A stretch of 64,000 nt of DNA, taken from JAGOUA01 sp964428975 (GTDB taxonomy: Bacteria; Patescibacteriota; Patescibacteriia; 2-12-FULL-60-25). Positions 16,670 through 24,091 of this stretch are shown here, piece by piece; within the stretch, counting starts at the first letter, position 1, and every line of letters starts with the position of its first letter. The position numbers were made by a program, and so were the translations under genes. The notes under the pieces are model-generated. The model ran no database searches and was not told the DNA's origin. It worked only from the letters and a program-made list of their open reading frames with translations. The stretch lies in NCBI GenBank assembly GCA_964428975.1, contig CAYSAI010000001.1, positions 62,001-126,000 of the forward strand. The letters run 5' to 3'.

Positions 16670-17091
16670 ACGCGCTCTAAGATAGTACGATCCATCTCTT
16701 GAAGCAAGGGAGCAAAATCTGCTGCGCGCTCCATGATCAAAGCTTCGAGGTTCGCACGGATATTCGGCGCACGATCGAAGAGGACCACGCCCTGCTTGAC
16801 CACATGCCCCTTCAATTCCAAAGAAACGTCTTCTTGTAAAAAAACAATATCCACGATCGGCTCGATCTCATGACGTCCAATCACATCGGTCAAAATATCG
16901 TAAAGGACCACATAGCGCTCTTGTTTTTGCCGAATATCCCGCAAGATCTCTGGGTCGTCCAAGACAACAGCAAAATCCACATCACTTGCTGAAGACGCGT
17001 ATCCAGTGGCATGGGATCCAAATAGATAGAGAGCGCAAACATGCGCCTCCACAAGGCGTTGCTCGTCCTCTACAGAAAGAGTAAACCGCAT
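16666..17091 (-). CDS. mntA: MntA-like minimal nucleotidyltransferase antitoxin
   Basis: 141-aa minimal nucleotidyltransferase. The catalytic GSX10DXD motif is intact: GSHATGYASSASDVD, with a third carboxylate in VDIVFL. MntA proteins add AMP to the tyrosine of the HepT RX4HXY motif. ATG 17091 (MRFTLSVEDEQ) is preferred; an in-frame TTG at 17115 is possible but would make an unusual MRRGQDD extension. Coupled to hepT. Confidence 0.88.
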   Translation of the reverse strand: MRFTLSVEDEQRLVEAHVCALYLFGSHATGYASSASDVDFAVVLDDPEILRDIRQKQERYVVLYDILTDVIGRHEIEPIVDIVFLQEDVSLELKGHVVKQGVVLFDRAPNIRANLEALIMERAADFAPLLQEMDRTILERV

Positions 17092-17164
17092 ACGATCATC
17101 TTGACCTCTACGCAAACTACACGCAAGACGAAGATCAATGGAGGTGATGGAATGGTAAAAACCA

Positions 17165-17173
17165 TGCTATAAT
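17165..17173 (+). promoter_or_regulatory. perfect extended -10 box (TGCTATAAT)
   Basis: Consensus extended -10 element ending 9 nt before ATG 17183; no Shine-Dalgarno and no good -35 box. The expected transcript start is 2-3 nt before the ATG. Confidence 0.7.
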
Positions 17174-17182
17174 CTTCATCAT

Positions 17183-17758
17183 ATGTTTCGATTTGATCAA
17201 CCAAAACCAACAGCACAAGAAAATTCCCCCAAGCCCCCTGAACGCTTTGATAAACCAATTATCTACCCAGCGGATCTAAACAGAGGCGTTTACCATCCAG
17301 AGCGTGGTGCGGCAAGAGAAAGGCTGCAACAATTGGATAGTACCTTCAGCACTCCAAAAACCGCTGAGGCAAATACCTCCAAACGTCCTGACGCAAGACT
17401 GGAAAACTTGAACACAGTGCTTAAAACAGTAGATATGCTTTTGAAAGCGAAGAAGGGTGAAATCGATAGAATGAAAGAACATATACAAAAAACAGAGGCG
17501 CGTGCCGAAGGAGAACGTCTTGAGCTTCTTGAAGCGAAGAGGCAGGTAGCAGAGCTAGGCGCTGTTTCATCCTTCTTTGGAAAACTTGGGATGAAAAGCG
17601 ACAAAAGAACTCTCGCAGAACAGCGCGTCACCATGCTTCAAGCAAGGCTCGATGTAAAGCCAGAAGAATCTCCTGCTGCTCGACTAACGAAGCTTGAAAA
17701 TGAGGAAATACAACTTCTGCAACAACGAGCAAACCTTCATATACAGATCGATGGATAA
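17183..17758 (+). CDS. hypothetical coiled-coil protein
   Basis: 191 aa. The first 70 residues are proline-rich and disordered, residues about 72-130 form a coiled coil (LLKAKKGEIDRMKEHIQKTE), followed by SSFFGKLGM and two more helices. Architecture matches the protein at 15113-15565. Soluble, function unknown. The promoter is the best -10 match in the window, suggesting steady expression from a leaderless message. Confidence 0.75.
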   Translation: MFRFDQPKPTAQENSPKPPERFDKPIIYPADLNRGVYHPERGAARERLQQLDSTFSTPKTAEANTSKRPDARLENLNTVLKTVDMLLKAKKGEIDRMKEHIQKTEARAEGERLELLEAKRQVAELGAVSSFFGKLGMKSDKRTLAEQRVTMLQARLDVKPEESPAARLTKLENEEIQLLQQRANLHIQIDG

Positions 17759-17767
17759 GATCAAAAG

Positions 17768-17784
17768 CCCGGCGTTCGCCGGGG
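17768..17784 (-). terminator. terminator of the ParB-like gene region
   Basis: On the minus strand CCCGGC-GAAC-GCCGGG followed by CTTTTG; GC-rich stem with a tetraloop, 11 bp after the stop at 17796. Confidence 0.7.
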
Positions 17785-17795
17785 TCAGAACTCTT

Positions 17796-18068
17796 TCAGA
17801 GATACGCGCCCTGCCCAGCAAGCACCCTCCGCGCTTGAGCGAGTGCTCGCGCGATGTCAGCTTGTACGCAAGCGGCTTCTTCCTGCTGATCGGTATCGAG
17901 CATCGGCAGACTGTTTGCGAGCGTTCCTGCGCGCTCTGTTTCACGCACGAGAAGCTTCGCAAGCTTCGTGAGATCATGTACCGCGTGCGCTCGACGCAGC
18001 GCCGTTGCAGCACGACTCAGCGTTTGAAGTGTTCGCGCAACCTCGAGACGGCGAGCGACATGTTCCAC
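17796..18068 (-). CDS. helical ORF in frame with, and just after, the ParB-like gene
   Basis: A 90-aa helical, Ala- and Arg-rich frame that could start at GTG 18068. It lies in the same reading frame as the ParB-like gene and is separated from it only by one TAA (18105-18107) and 12 sense codons. No good ribosome site precedes the GTG. It may therefore be the C-terminal part of a longer protein cut by a nonsense mutation, a readthrough extension, or an independent small gene. Followed by a clear terminator, which means this frame is inside the transcription unit. Confidence 0.45.
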   Translation of the reverse strand: MEHVARRLEVARTLQTLSRAATALRRAHAVHDLTKLAKLLVRETERAGTLANSLPMLDTDQQEEAACVQADIARALAQARRVLAGQGAYL

Positions 18069-18104
18069 GTGTTTCGCATCGATGACTTCCGTGAAAAGCG
18101 TTTG

Positions 18105-18968
18105 TTACTTGATAGACGCAAGCACACCTTGGACATACGCGGGCCATTCCACCGCACGAATTCCCTTCGCCATGCCCATATGCACCCAACGAAGTATCTG
18201 CTCCTCTGAAAATCGCCCCATGAGACGCGCCGTCGCAACCGCAGATTGGTACGGAAGTACGGCATGCTGCTTCCCCGTTCGATCAGGCGCACCCAAGACG
18301 GCGAGCATGCGGATCGACTTCGGCAGTGAGGCGAACGCGATTGCATCACCCAAACGATCTGCCGAAATACCGATCGTACTCGCGAACTTCTTCCTCGTGA
18401 GCTTCGCATTAAGCCGTTTTTGTCGAGCAAACTGCCCCGCATATGCCAGCGCCGCTTCCGGCGGCGAAGGTGGCACGTAGATGTTTTCCGCAAGCTGATC
18501 CTGCAGAATCTCATCCGGATCTGGATTCACCGTTACGTAGGCAAGGATCGACGGCGCATCTTGATAATACGGGAGTGTGGACGGATGGTTTGACCAACAA
18601 CCAAGCGGTCCAACGATCTGTGCCTCTCGACAGAGATCACACCCAGCTTTCAATAACACGTGATGCGCTTCTACACGACGATGCCCTGCAACAATCAGAT
18701 CGTACACCGATCCAGAACCAAGACGCTGCGGATCGATGGTTGCGTACGTATGTTCTTCAAGCACGGCGAGATGCCGCAATGCTCGCTCACGCGACAGATA
18801 GCGCGCAACACGAATCTGCTGCAACATACCTCGTCCAGCGATGCTGTTCGCTAAACATTCGAGCGGATCGCGTTCGATGACCCTGCGCATTTGCGGCAGG
18901 GCGACGAGTGGTAAAACTGGAATCAACCCTGTGAAGGAGCGCTCCAGTTCATGAGATGTTCCATCCAT
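18105..18968 (-). CDS. ParB/Spo0J-like DNA-binding protein
   Basis: 287-aa protein with ParB-type features. An N-terminal ParB/Srx-like domain holds RDPLECLANSIAGRGMLQQI and the conserved VAGHRRVEAHHVLL (residues about 92-106). A helix-turn-helix region follows (LTRKKFASTIGISADRLGDA) after AENIYVPPSPPEAALAY. An insert with cysteines (CDLCREAQIVGPLGC) separates the two. No parA is adjacent, so a regulatory or plasmid-like role is as likely as chromosome partitioning. SD-led: GGAGGT lies 6 nt before ATG 18968. Confidence 0.82.
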   Translation of the reverse strand: MDGTSHELERSFTGLIPVLPLVALPQMRRVIERDPLECLANSIAGRGMLQQIRVARYLSRERALRHLAVLEEHTYATIDPQRLGSGSVYDLIVAGHRRVEAHHVLLKAGCDLCREAQIVGPLGCWSNHPSTLPYYQDAPSILAYVTVNPDPDEILQDQLAENIYVPPSPPEAALAYAGQFARQKRLNAKLTRKKFASTIGISADRLGDAIAFASLPKSIRMLAVLGAPDRTGKQHAVLPYQSAVATARLMGRFSEEQILRWVHMGMAKGIRAVEWPAYVQGVLASIK

Positions 18969-19002
18969 GAGATGACCTCCGTGGCTCCATCATGCGAGAC
19001 GT

Positions 19003-20070
19003 TCATGCGCTTGGCAAACCGAACCGTTCTCGTGCAGAAAACGGAAGAATATCCGTGATGGAAGACGCATCTGCGAGCAACATCACGAGACGCTCAACGC
19101 CAAACGCAATTCCAGCCGCGTTTCCCATGCGAGGAAGGCTCTGCAAAAACGCCTCATCGAGCGCCCATGTGGGTTTTCCGAGTGAAGCCCGAAGCGCGCG
19201 CTCTTCTTCGAAGCGGGTACGTTGTTCCTGCTCATCCGCAAGTTCAGCGAAGCCGTTTGCAAGCTCAAGATCGCCGATGTACAGCTCGGTGCGAAGCGCA
19301 AAACGCGTATTTTGTGGGTCTTTGCGTGCAAGCGCGGCCATCGAAACGGGGTAGTGAGTCAAAAAAGTGGGTTGCCACAATGAATGATCGTTGTTCCACC
19401 CAAGATGCGGTTCGACTTCAGAAAGAAATATCTTGAAGAAAAGATCATCCCATGTATCTGTTGCGTTCACGGGTTGCCCGTGTTCATGAACGATCTTTGC
19501 GAGAGCTTGGCTATCATCGAGCAGCGGCTCAAGCTCAACATGTGCATATTGTTGCATGGCTTGGCACACGGTGAGTCGACGGAACGGAACGCTCAACCAA
19601 ACCCCTCCCTGCCTCCCCTTATCAGGGGAGGAGTCAGATCTGACCTCCCCCTGATAAGGGGGAATGAGGGGGTTTAGGATCTCCGCGACAAACCGAATCA
19701 TCCCTTCCGTATCACGGAGAAGCTCTTCCAAACCCGCCTCACGGCGATACCACTCGAGGAGAAGAAACTCCGGATCATGCGTACCGTCCCATGGTTCATG
19801 GTTGCGGAAGCAGGGGCCGAGATCGTAGATCTTGTCGAAACCACTCGCAAGCAACCGTTTCATCGCATATTCCGGCGAGGTAATGAGCGCCGCAGGATGC
19901 TTCCTCCCATTCGCTTCGATCACTTCTGTCCAAAAAGGCTCGAGATAGGGCTCTTGTCCAGGAAGCCCCACGAGGCGCGGCGTATGCATCTCGAGAAAGC
20001 CTTGTTCATCAAAATAGCGACGAATAGCGCGAACGACCGAAGAACGGAGTTTGAGAAAATCTTGATTCAT
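19003..20070 (-). CDS. epmA: EpmA-like EF-P lysine ligase with in-frame palindromic insert
   Basis: 355-aa class II LysRS-like protein lacking the anticodon-binding domain, as in EpmA/GenX/PoxA, which attaches (beta-)lysine to EF-P. Motif 2 is CFRNHEPWDGTHDPEFLLLE, then ELYIGDLELANGFAEL, and motif 3 GIAFGVERLVMLL. Residues 133-157 (NPLIPPYQGE to QGGV) are extra compared with EpmA and are encoded by a near-perfect palindrome at 19599-19674, exactly 25 codons in frame. The insert sits before the surface segment SVPFRRLTVCQA, so it is likely tolerated in a loop. The protein's likely substrate, efp, is 3 kb away. No EpmB-type aminomutase is in the window. Confidence 0.9.
   Translation of the reverse strand: MNQDFLKLRSSVVRAIRRYFDEQGFLEMHTPRLVGLPGQEPYLEPFWTEVIEANGRKHPAALITSPEYAMKRLLASGFDKIYDLGPCFRNHEPWDGTHDPEFLLLEWYRREAGLEELLRDTEGMIRFVAEILNPLIPPYQGEVRSDSSPDKGRQGGVWLSVPFRRLTVCQAMQQYAHVELEPLLDDSQALAKIVHEHGQPVNATDTWDDLFFKIFLSEVEPHLGWNNDHSLWQPTFLTHYPVSMAALARKDPQNTRFALRTELYIGDLELANGFAELADEQEQRTRFEEERALRASLGKPTWALDEAFLQSLPRMGNAAGIAFGVERLVMLLADASSITDILPFSARERFGLPSA
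19599..19674. repeat. 76-bp palindromic element inside epmA
   Basis: Nearly perfect dyad. The centre TCAGATCTGA (19634-19643) is flanked by CCCCTTATCAGGGG and its inverse CCCCTGATAAGGGG, then by outer arms AAACCCC / GGGGGTTT with small mismatches. It is in frame with epmA and adds residues 133-157. This resembles the way Rickettsia palindromic elements sit inside genes. No second copy was found in the window. Confidence 0.85.
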
Positions 20071-20079
20071 GCAAACAAC

Positions 20080-23000
20080 CTACATGTTTTTGAGCGTTTC
20101 GACCATTTTTAGGTAACCATGACCGCCCTGCTGATTCAAAGAGGCGAAAAAGTTGGCATGACGATGACTCTTGTTCTTCGATAGATCTCCATCGAGATGT
20201 TCGACAATGTTCATACCCGCGTTCGGAATGAGATACCGTTCCGCACACGCTTCGAATGAGCGTACATTCCCCTCTTCATCGATCGCCGCCGCAAGCAACG
20301 TCTCGCGCGCTTTTGCGAAACTTCCTCCGTTCTGCAAGATCCAGCTTTCAACACCAATACCGCCAAGTCCTCCGTCCACACTTTTGTACACGCCTGCTTT
20401 TTTCAAGATTTGCTTGGCAAGCACAATATTCGCCCGCACCCAATCTCCCTCCGCTTGGCTTGTATGATCGATAGAAGCAAGCCGTTGTTCAATCACTTCA
20501 TGCGAAGACATGCCCTCTGCTTCAGATTTACCAACAAAGGTGATATCAATATCTGCTGCCACGCCATCCACATCTACGCCCTTTCGACGCCACTGCGACG
20601 TGCCGCCATCTTCCACCTCCCCTTGCATAAGCTCATCGAGGGCCTGTTGAATCTCTTCTTGTCGCGCAAGATCATTCTCATCAAGACGAATCGCGATATC
20701 AAAGTCGACCGTTTCTCCCACGATGCTGGTGTGCCGCGCGGTTGATCCGGTGTGCAAGAGCTCTGCTCCCACGGCAAGCTCATCACTGAGACGAAGAGCG
20801 ACGCCCACTTTCGCCAGAACTTCTTTGATGCGTGTGTCGATCGCAGAACGTACACGCTCGATGGCTGCATGTTCGGCCGCAATAGCTGTTTGAAGCGCCT
20901 CTATGACACGCGTATCTTCCTCCGAACGTGTTATTTTCTCAAGGAGAAACGCCTCGTTTGTGATCTTTGTTCCAGAAAAAGCGCGCGTCTTCAGCTCATC
21001 AAATTCTTCTGGGGTAAACAGAAACTTTCCCTCTATGTCGATGATCGGCACATAATACCCATTGGCGATGAGATCCATCTTGAGATCAAGCAGAAGGCGT
21101 GGCTCTGGATCCTTGAGCATGATCGCGCGCACATCCGTGAACGAAATGCCTGTACGAATACCAAAATGCCGTTCTGGGTCTACGACCGGCGAAGAGAAAA
21201 GCTCGTATGGAGGCGTTTTACCTCGGATTTGATCATGCACAGAGCGCGCATCAGAAAAAAACCGCTCGCTCGTAGGACGAAGCACGAGCACCATTCCATC
21301 TCCGTAGTCCTTTGCTGGGTTCACCTCAAAAGCTTTTTTGTTCCCCTGCTCCGCATCTTCTGCAAGAACTTTTCCTGTATCTGCGTCTAAACGCGTCGAA
21401 TCATCTTTCGTGGCACACCCTAACGACTCCCCAGACACGTTCCCGTTTTGAAGATAGGACAAGAAATACTCCGCATCGACCCCTTTCAAAAGATCTCCCT
21501 CTTGCAAATGAATACCTTCAGGTGAAGCCTTGACCAGCTCGCGATTGCGCGTATCAGCTCGTTTTTTTGACGCCTCCATGCGCGCGAGCGCCTCCTCAAT
21601 GGACGCAACGCCTGCAGGACGCAGAAACATTTCTTCCAAACGTTCATGCGTCGTCTGCCCTTCGCGCGCGCCAAGCGCCTTCTTCCATGTTCGTGCCTGT
21701 TCCGCGAGATCTCCTTGAGAGACTTCCGCCGTTCGTACTTTTCCGTACAAAGAGACATCGTGCAAGACCTCTGCTTTTCGAAAAAATGCCTGCGCTTTTT
21801 CTGATGCTTGCGCATCAAGCGTCTGTTGCGTTTCAAGTTTTCCAAGGATGGGCAGCATGGCTTGCATCTCTTCTAAATACGCCTTCAAAGAAGGATTACC
21901 CGTATCAAGATGGATGTTGATGAGATCCTTGTAGATGAGCATTTTTCCTTCGCGAGGACTCGCAGAAAGGAGCGTCGGAGAATACACGCGTTTTTCAAAA
22001 TGCGCATCTTTATACAGCGTATCGAAGGTCAGAAAAATCTTCCCCACGAGAGGAATATGATTACGAAGAAAGATTCGCTCGATACGGGTAAAATCTTCTT
22101 CTGGATGCTCGGAAGAAAGCAGCTGCACGGCTAGCTCTTGTTGCATGCGACGAACCGTACGCGATGGACTTTCTCGAATTGCTTCCAATAAACGATCGTA
22201 CATCTGGATTTTTTCGTTGGTTTGAGGAGAAAATTCAAGAAAAGCTTGTTTGTTCAGATACACCTCGCGTATGTGCCCTTTCTCAATCAGTGCATCAGCA
22301 CGCTCTGCTTTCAAACTGCGAAATACGCCAAGATGGGTTTCTGCCTCATGCTCATATCCCTGCGCACACAAACACCCATAGATATCGTCTGAAACGCCGA
22401 AAAACTTTTCAAGATGCGGGACGCAACGTGCAAGATGTGCCTCATCTTTGTATTGTTCGATGAGAGAACCAGCGAATGTGCGTTTTGGCACGCGTTCCAG
22501 ATTCGCGAAAAACACGTCCTCTGGCATATGTCTTGCTCGATCCATGAGATGATCGCGCTTAAGCGCTTTTTCACAAAATCCCTCTTTAAAAGCGATAAAC
22601 GCTTCTGCGACATATCCCGCTTCACACAAACGATCTGCTGATGCCACGGTTAAAGGGAGGGCGCTTTTTTTCGTATACGTTTTTGCCTGAATAGATTCCG
22701 CTAACCACGCAATCGCTTCAGGCGAAGCAAAACAGGCGTCGACAAACTCTTGCGTTGTACTCATCTTGAACGCTTTGCGGTAGTCCTGATCTTCCTCCTC
22801 CTGCACCTCGAAAAACATCCCGAGAAGATGGTTTTTTCCCATCGTTGTCAGCAACGTCGCTGACAAGCTCCGTTTTTGCAAAAGAGCGTTTCGCAAGAAC
22901 TTTTGTACATCTTCTCCACATCCTCCGCTCTGTATACCTCGTTCGAAGACCTCTTCAGACGAAAGTCCTGTTTTTTTCGCGATGGTTTCTGCGTGCTGAA

Positions 23001-24060
23001 GAAGGACGCGCCCACGTGTGTGCGTTTCAAGATAGGCGACGGTTTTTATCGTAAACGGAAACAGAGGGAAGAAAAACGCATCATTCGGTTCGCTTTCAAG
23101 CACCGCCTGTTCCACTTCTTCAAGCAACATCGCTTGATCTGGATCTTTCTCTATCACACGAAGCAGCGTCCGCAGACATTCCGATGAACGTGTATAGAGC
23201 TTTTTTTGATAGATGGCTTGCACGCTCACATCAAGCGTAGCCATATGCTCAAAATCCATCTTTGATACACTTCCTCCTCTTTCCTTGTTCGCAAGATCAA
23301 CCTCTTGCAACACCTCTACGAGAAACGCGTCTCCCGCCGTAAGGGGACGATCGCGTATGATCGAAAAGGGCTCATCCTGAAGAGAGGGTTCGTTCGCCGG
23401 TGCTCCTTCTGCTGTGTTCAATCGATGCGCGATACCATTCATCATGTGAGAACGAAGCTCGTTCTGACGCACACGTGCAACTCCTCTTGCAACGACATTT
23501 CGCCCCTTAAATTGCGCTGCCGCATCGAGGAATGTTTCTGTAAACGCTACGAGTTTTCCAATTCCTTCTTCGGTAAGTCTTGTGTCACCTCGTGTATCCA
23601 TCAAACAGCCTTTGAGTTTTTGTTCCTCTGCATCTCCTTTGATAGCCGCAAATCCAAGGGAGAGCCGCTCTCCCGATCGAAGCTGTCGCTGCTTTGGCAG
23701 ATCTTTCATTTTCGATCTGTGTACATGCCGAGGTTCCACGGAAGGCGTGGTACATTTGTTCGCAAGAGACACAAGAAAACTCACGAGTACGGACTCGCTC
23801 GCTCGCGCAAGGAGCTCCTGATCTGTATGTTCTTGAAACTTCTCGCGCTGCAGAAGAAGTCCCTTGCCACACGCAACGGCGCGATCCATCGCTTCGCCTG
23901 ACGTCACAAACGGCAGAGCAACCGCACCGCTCGCCATATTCTGCATCGCGAGCAGTTCCGGAGTTCGTGAAATCGGCCTGCGCTCGAGATCACGCTTGAG
24001 ATACGCGGGGATAAAAGGCTTGCTACCAAGAGTAGCTACTTGTGGTTCATCTTTATCCAT
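20080..24060 (-). CDS. giant protein with C-terminal class I nucleotidyltransferase domain (paralogue B)
   Basis: 1,326 aa; function unknown. N-terminal ~640 residues are all-helical with degenerate repeats. A shared block (about 640-760) contains RNHIPLVGKIFLTFDTLY and KMLIYKDLINIHLDTGNPS. Around 880-1050 there is an alpha/beta region (LLKGVDAEYFLSYLQNGNV, IRTGISFTDVRAIML) that vaguely recalls ADP-ribosyltransferase folds. The C-terminus is a polymerase-beta-type nucleotidyltransferase: GS at 1105-1106, DFD at 1119-1121, third acid in DID at 1170-1172, then GGLGGIGVESWILQNGGSF, like archaeal CCA-adding or OAS/cGAS-type enzymes. Tandem with a paralogue 31 bp upstream, yet it has its own extended -10 box. 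Confidence 0.8.
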   Translation of the reverse strand: MDKDEPQVATLGSKPFIPAYLKRDLERRPISRTPELLAMQNMASGAVALPFVTSGEAMDRAVACGKGLLLQREKFQEHTDQELLARASESVLVSFLVSLANKCTTPSVEPRHVHRSKMKDLPKQRQLRSGERLSLGFAAIKGDAEEQKLKGCLMDTRGDTRLTEEGIGKLVAFTETFLDAAAQFKGRNVVARGVARVRQNELRSHMMNGIAHRLNTAEGAPANEPSLQDEPFSIIRDRPLTAGDAFLVEVLQEVDLANKERGGSVSKMDFEHMATLDVSVQAIYQKKLYTRSSECLRTLLRVIEKDPDQAMLLEEVEQAVLESEPNDAFFFPLFPFTIKTVAYLETHTRGRVLLQHAETIAKKTGLSSEEVFERGIQSGGCGEDVQKFLRNALLQKRSLSATLLTTMGKNHLLGMFFEVQEEEDQDYRKAFKMSTTQEFVDACFASPEAIAWLAESIQAKTYTKKSALPLTVASADRLCEAGYVAEAFIAFKEGFCEKALKRDHLMDRARHMPEDVFFANLERVPKRTFAGSLIEQYKDEAHLARCVPHLEKFFGVSDDIYGCLCAQGYEHEAETHLGVFRSLKAERADALIEKGHIREVYLNKQAFLEFSPQTNEKIQMYDRLLEAIRESPSRTVRRMQQELAVQLLSSEHPEEDFTRIERIFLRNHIPLVGKIFLTFDTLYKDAHFEKRVYSPTLLSASPREGKMLIYKDLINIHLDTGNPSLKAYLEEMQAMLPILGKLETQQTLDAQASEKAQAFFRKAEVLHDVSLYGKVRTAEVSQGDLAEQARTWKKALGAREGQTTHERLEEMFLRPAGVASIEEALARMEASKKRADTRNRELVKASPEGIHLQEGDLLKGVDAEYFLSYLQNGNVSGESLGCATKDDSTRLDADTGKVLAEDAEQGNKKAFEVNPAKDYGDGMVLVLRPTSERFFSDARSVHDQIRGKTPPYELFSSPVVDPERHFGIRTGISFTDVRAIMLKDPEPRLLLDLKMDLIANGYYVPIIDIEGKFLFTPEEFDELKTRAFSGTKITNEAFLLEKITRSEEDTRVIEALQTAIAAEHAAIERVRSAIDTRIKEVLAKVGVALRLSDELAVGAELLHTGSTARHTSIVGETVDFDIAIRLDENDLARQEEIQQALDELMQGEVEDGGTSQWRRKGVDVDGVAADIDITFVGKSEAEGMSSHEVIEQRLASIDHTSQAEGDWVRANIVLAKQILKKAGVYKSVDGGLGGIGVESWILQNGGSFAKARETLLAAAIDEEGNVRSFEACAERYLIPNAGMNIVEHLDGDLSKNKSHRHANFFASLNQQGGHGYLKMVETLKNM

Positions 24061-24066
24061 GCGTCC

Positions 24067-24075
24067 AGTATACCA
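24067..24075 (-). promoter_or_regulatory. extended -10 box (TGGTATACT)
   Basis: Minus-strand extended -10 element 6 nt before ATG 24060, inside the 31-bp gap between the giant paralogues. The gene can be expressed separately from its upstream neighbour. Confidence 0.6.
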
Positions 24076-24091
24076 CGAGAACCATTCTTTT

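Noticed and set aside
20752..21390. Plus-strand open frames over the giant genes
   Set aside because: Antisense frames in a region where the minus strand has conserved paralogous proteins.
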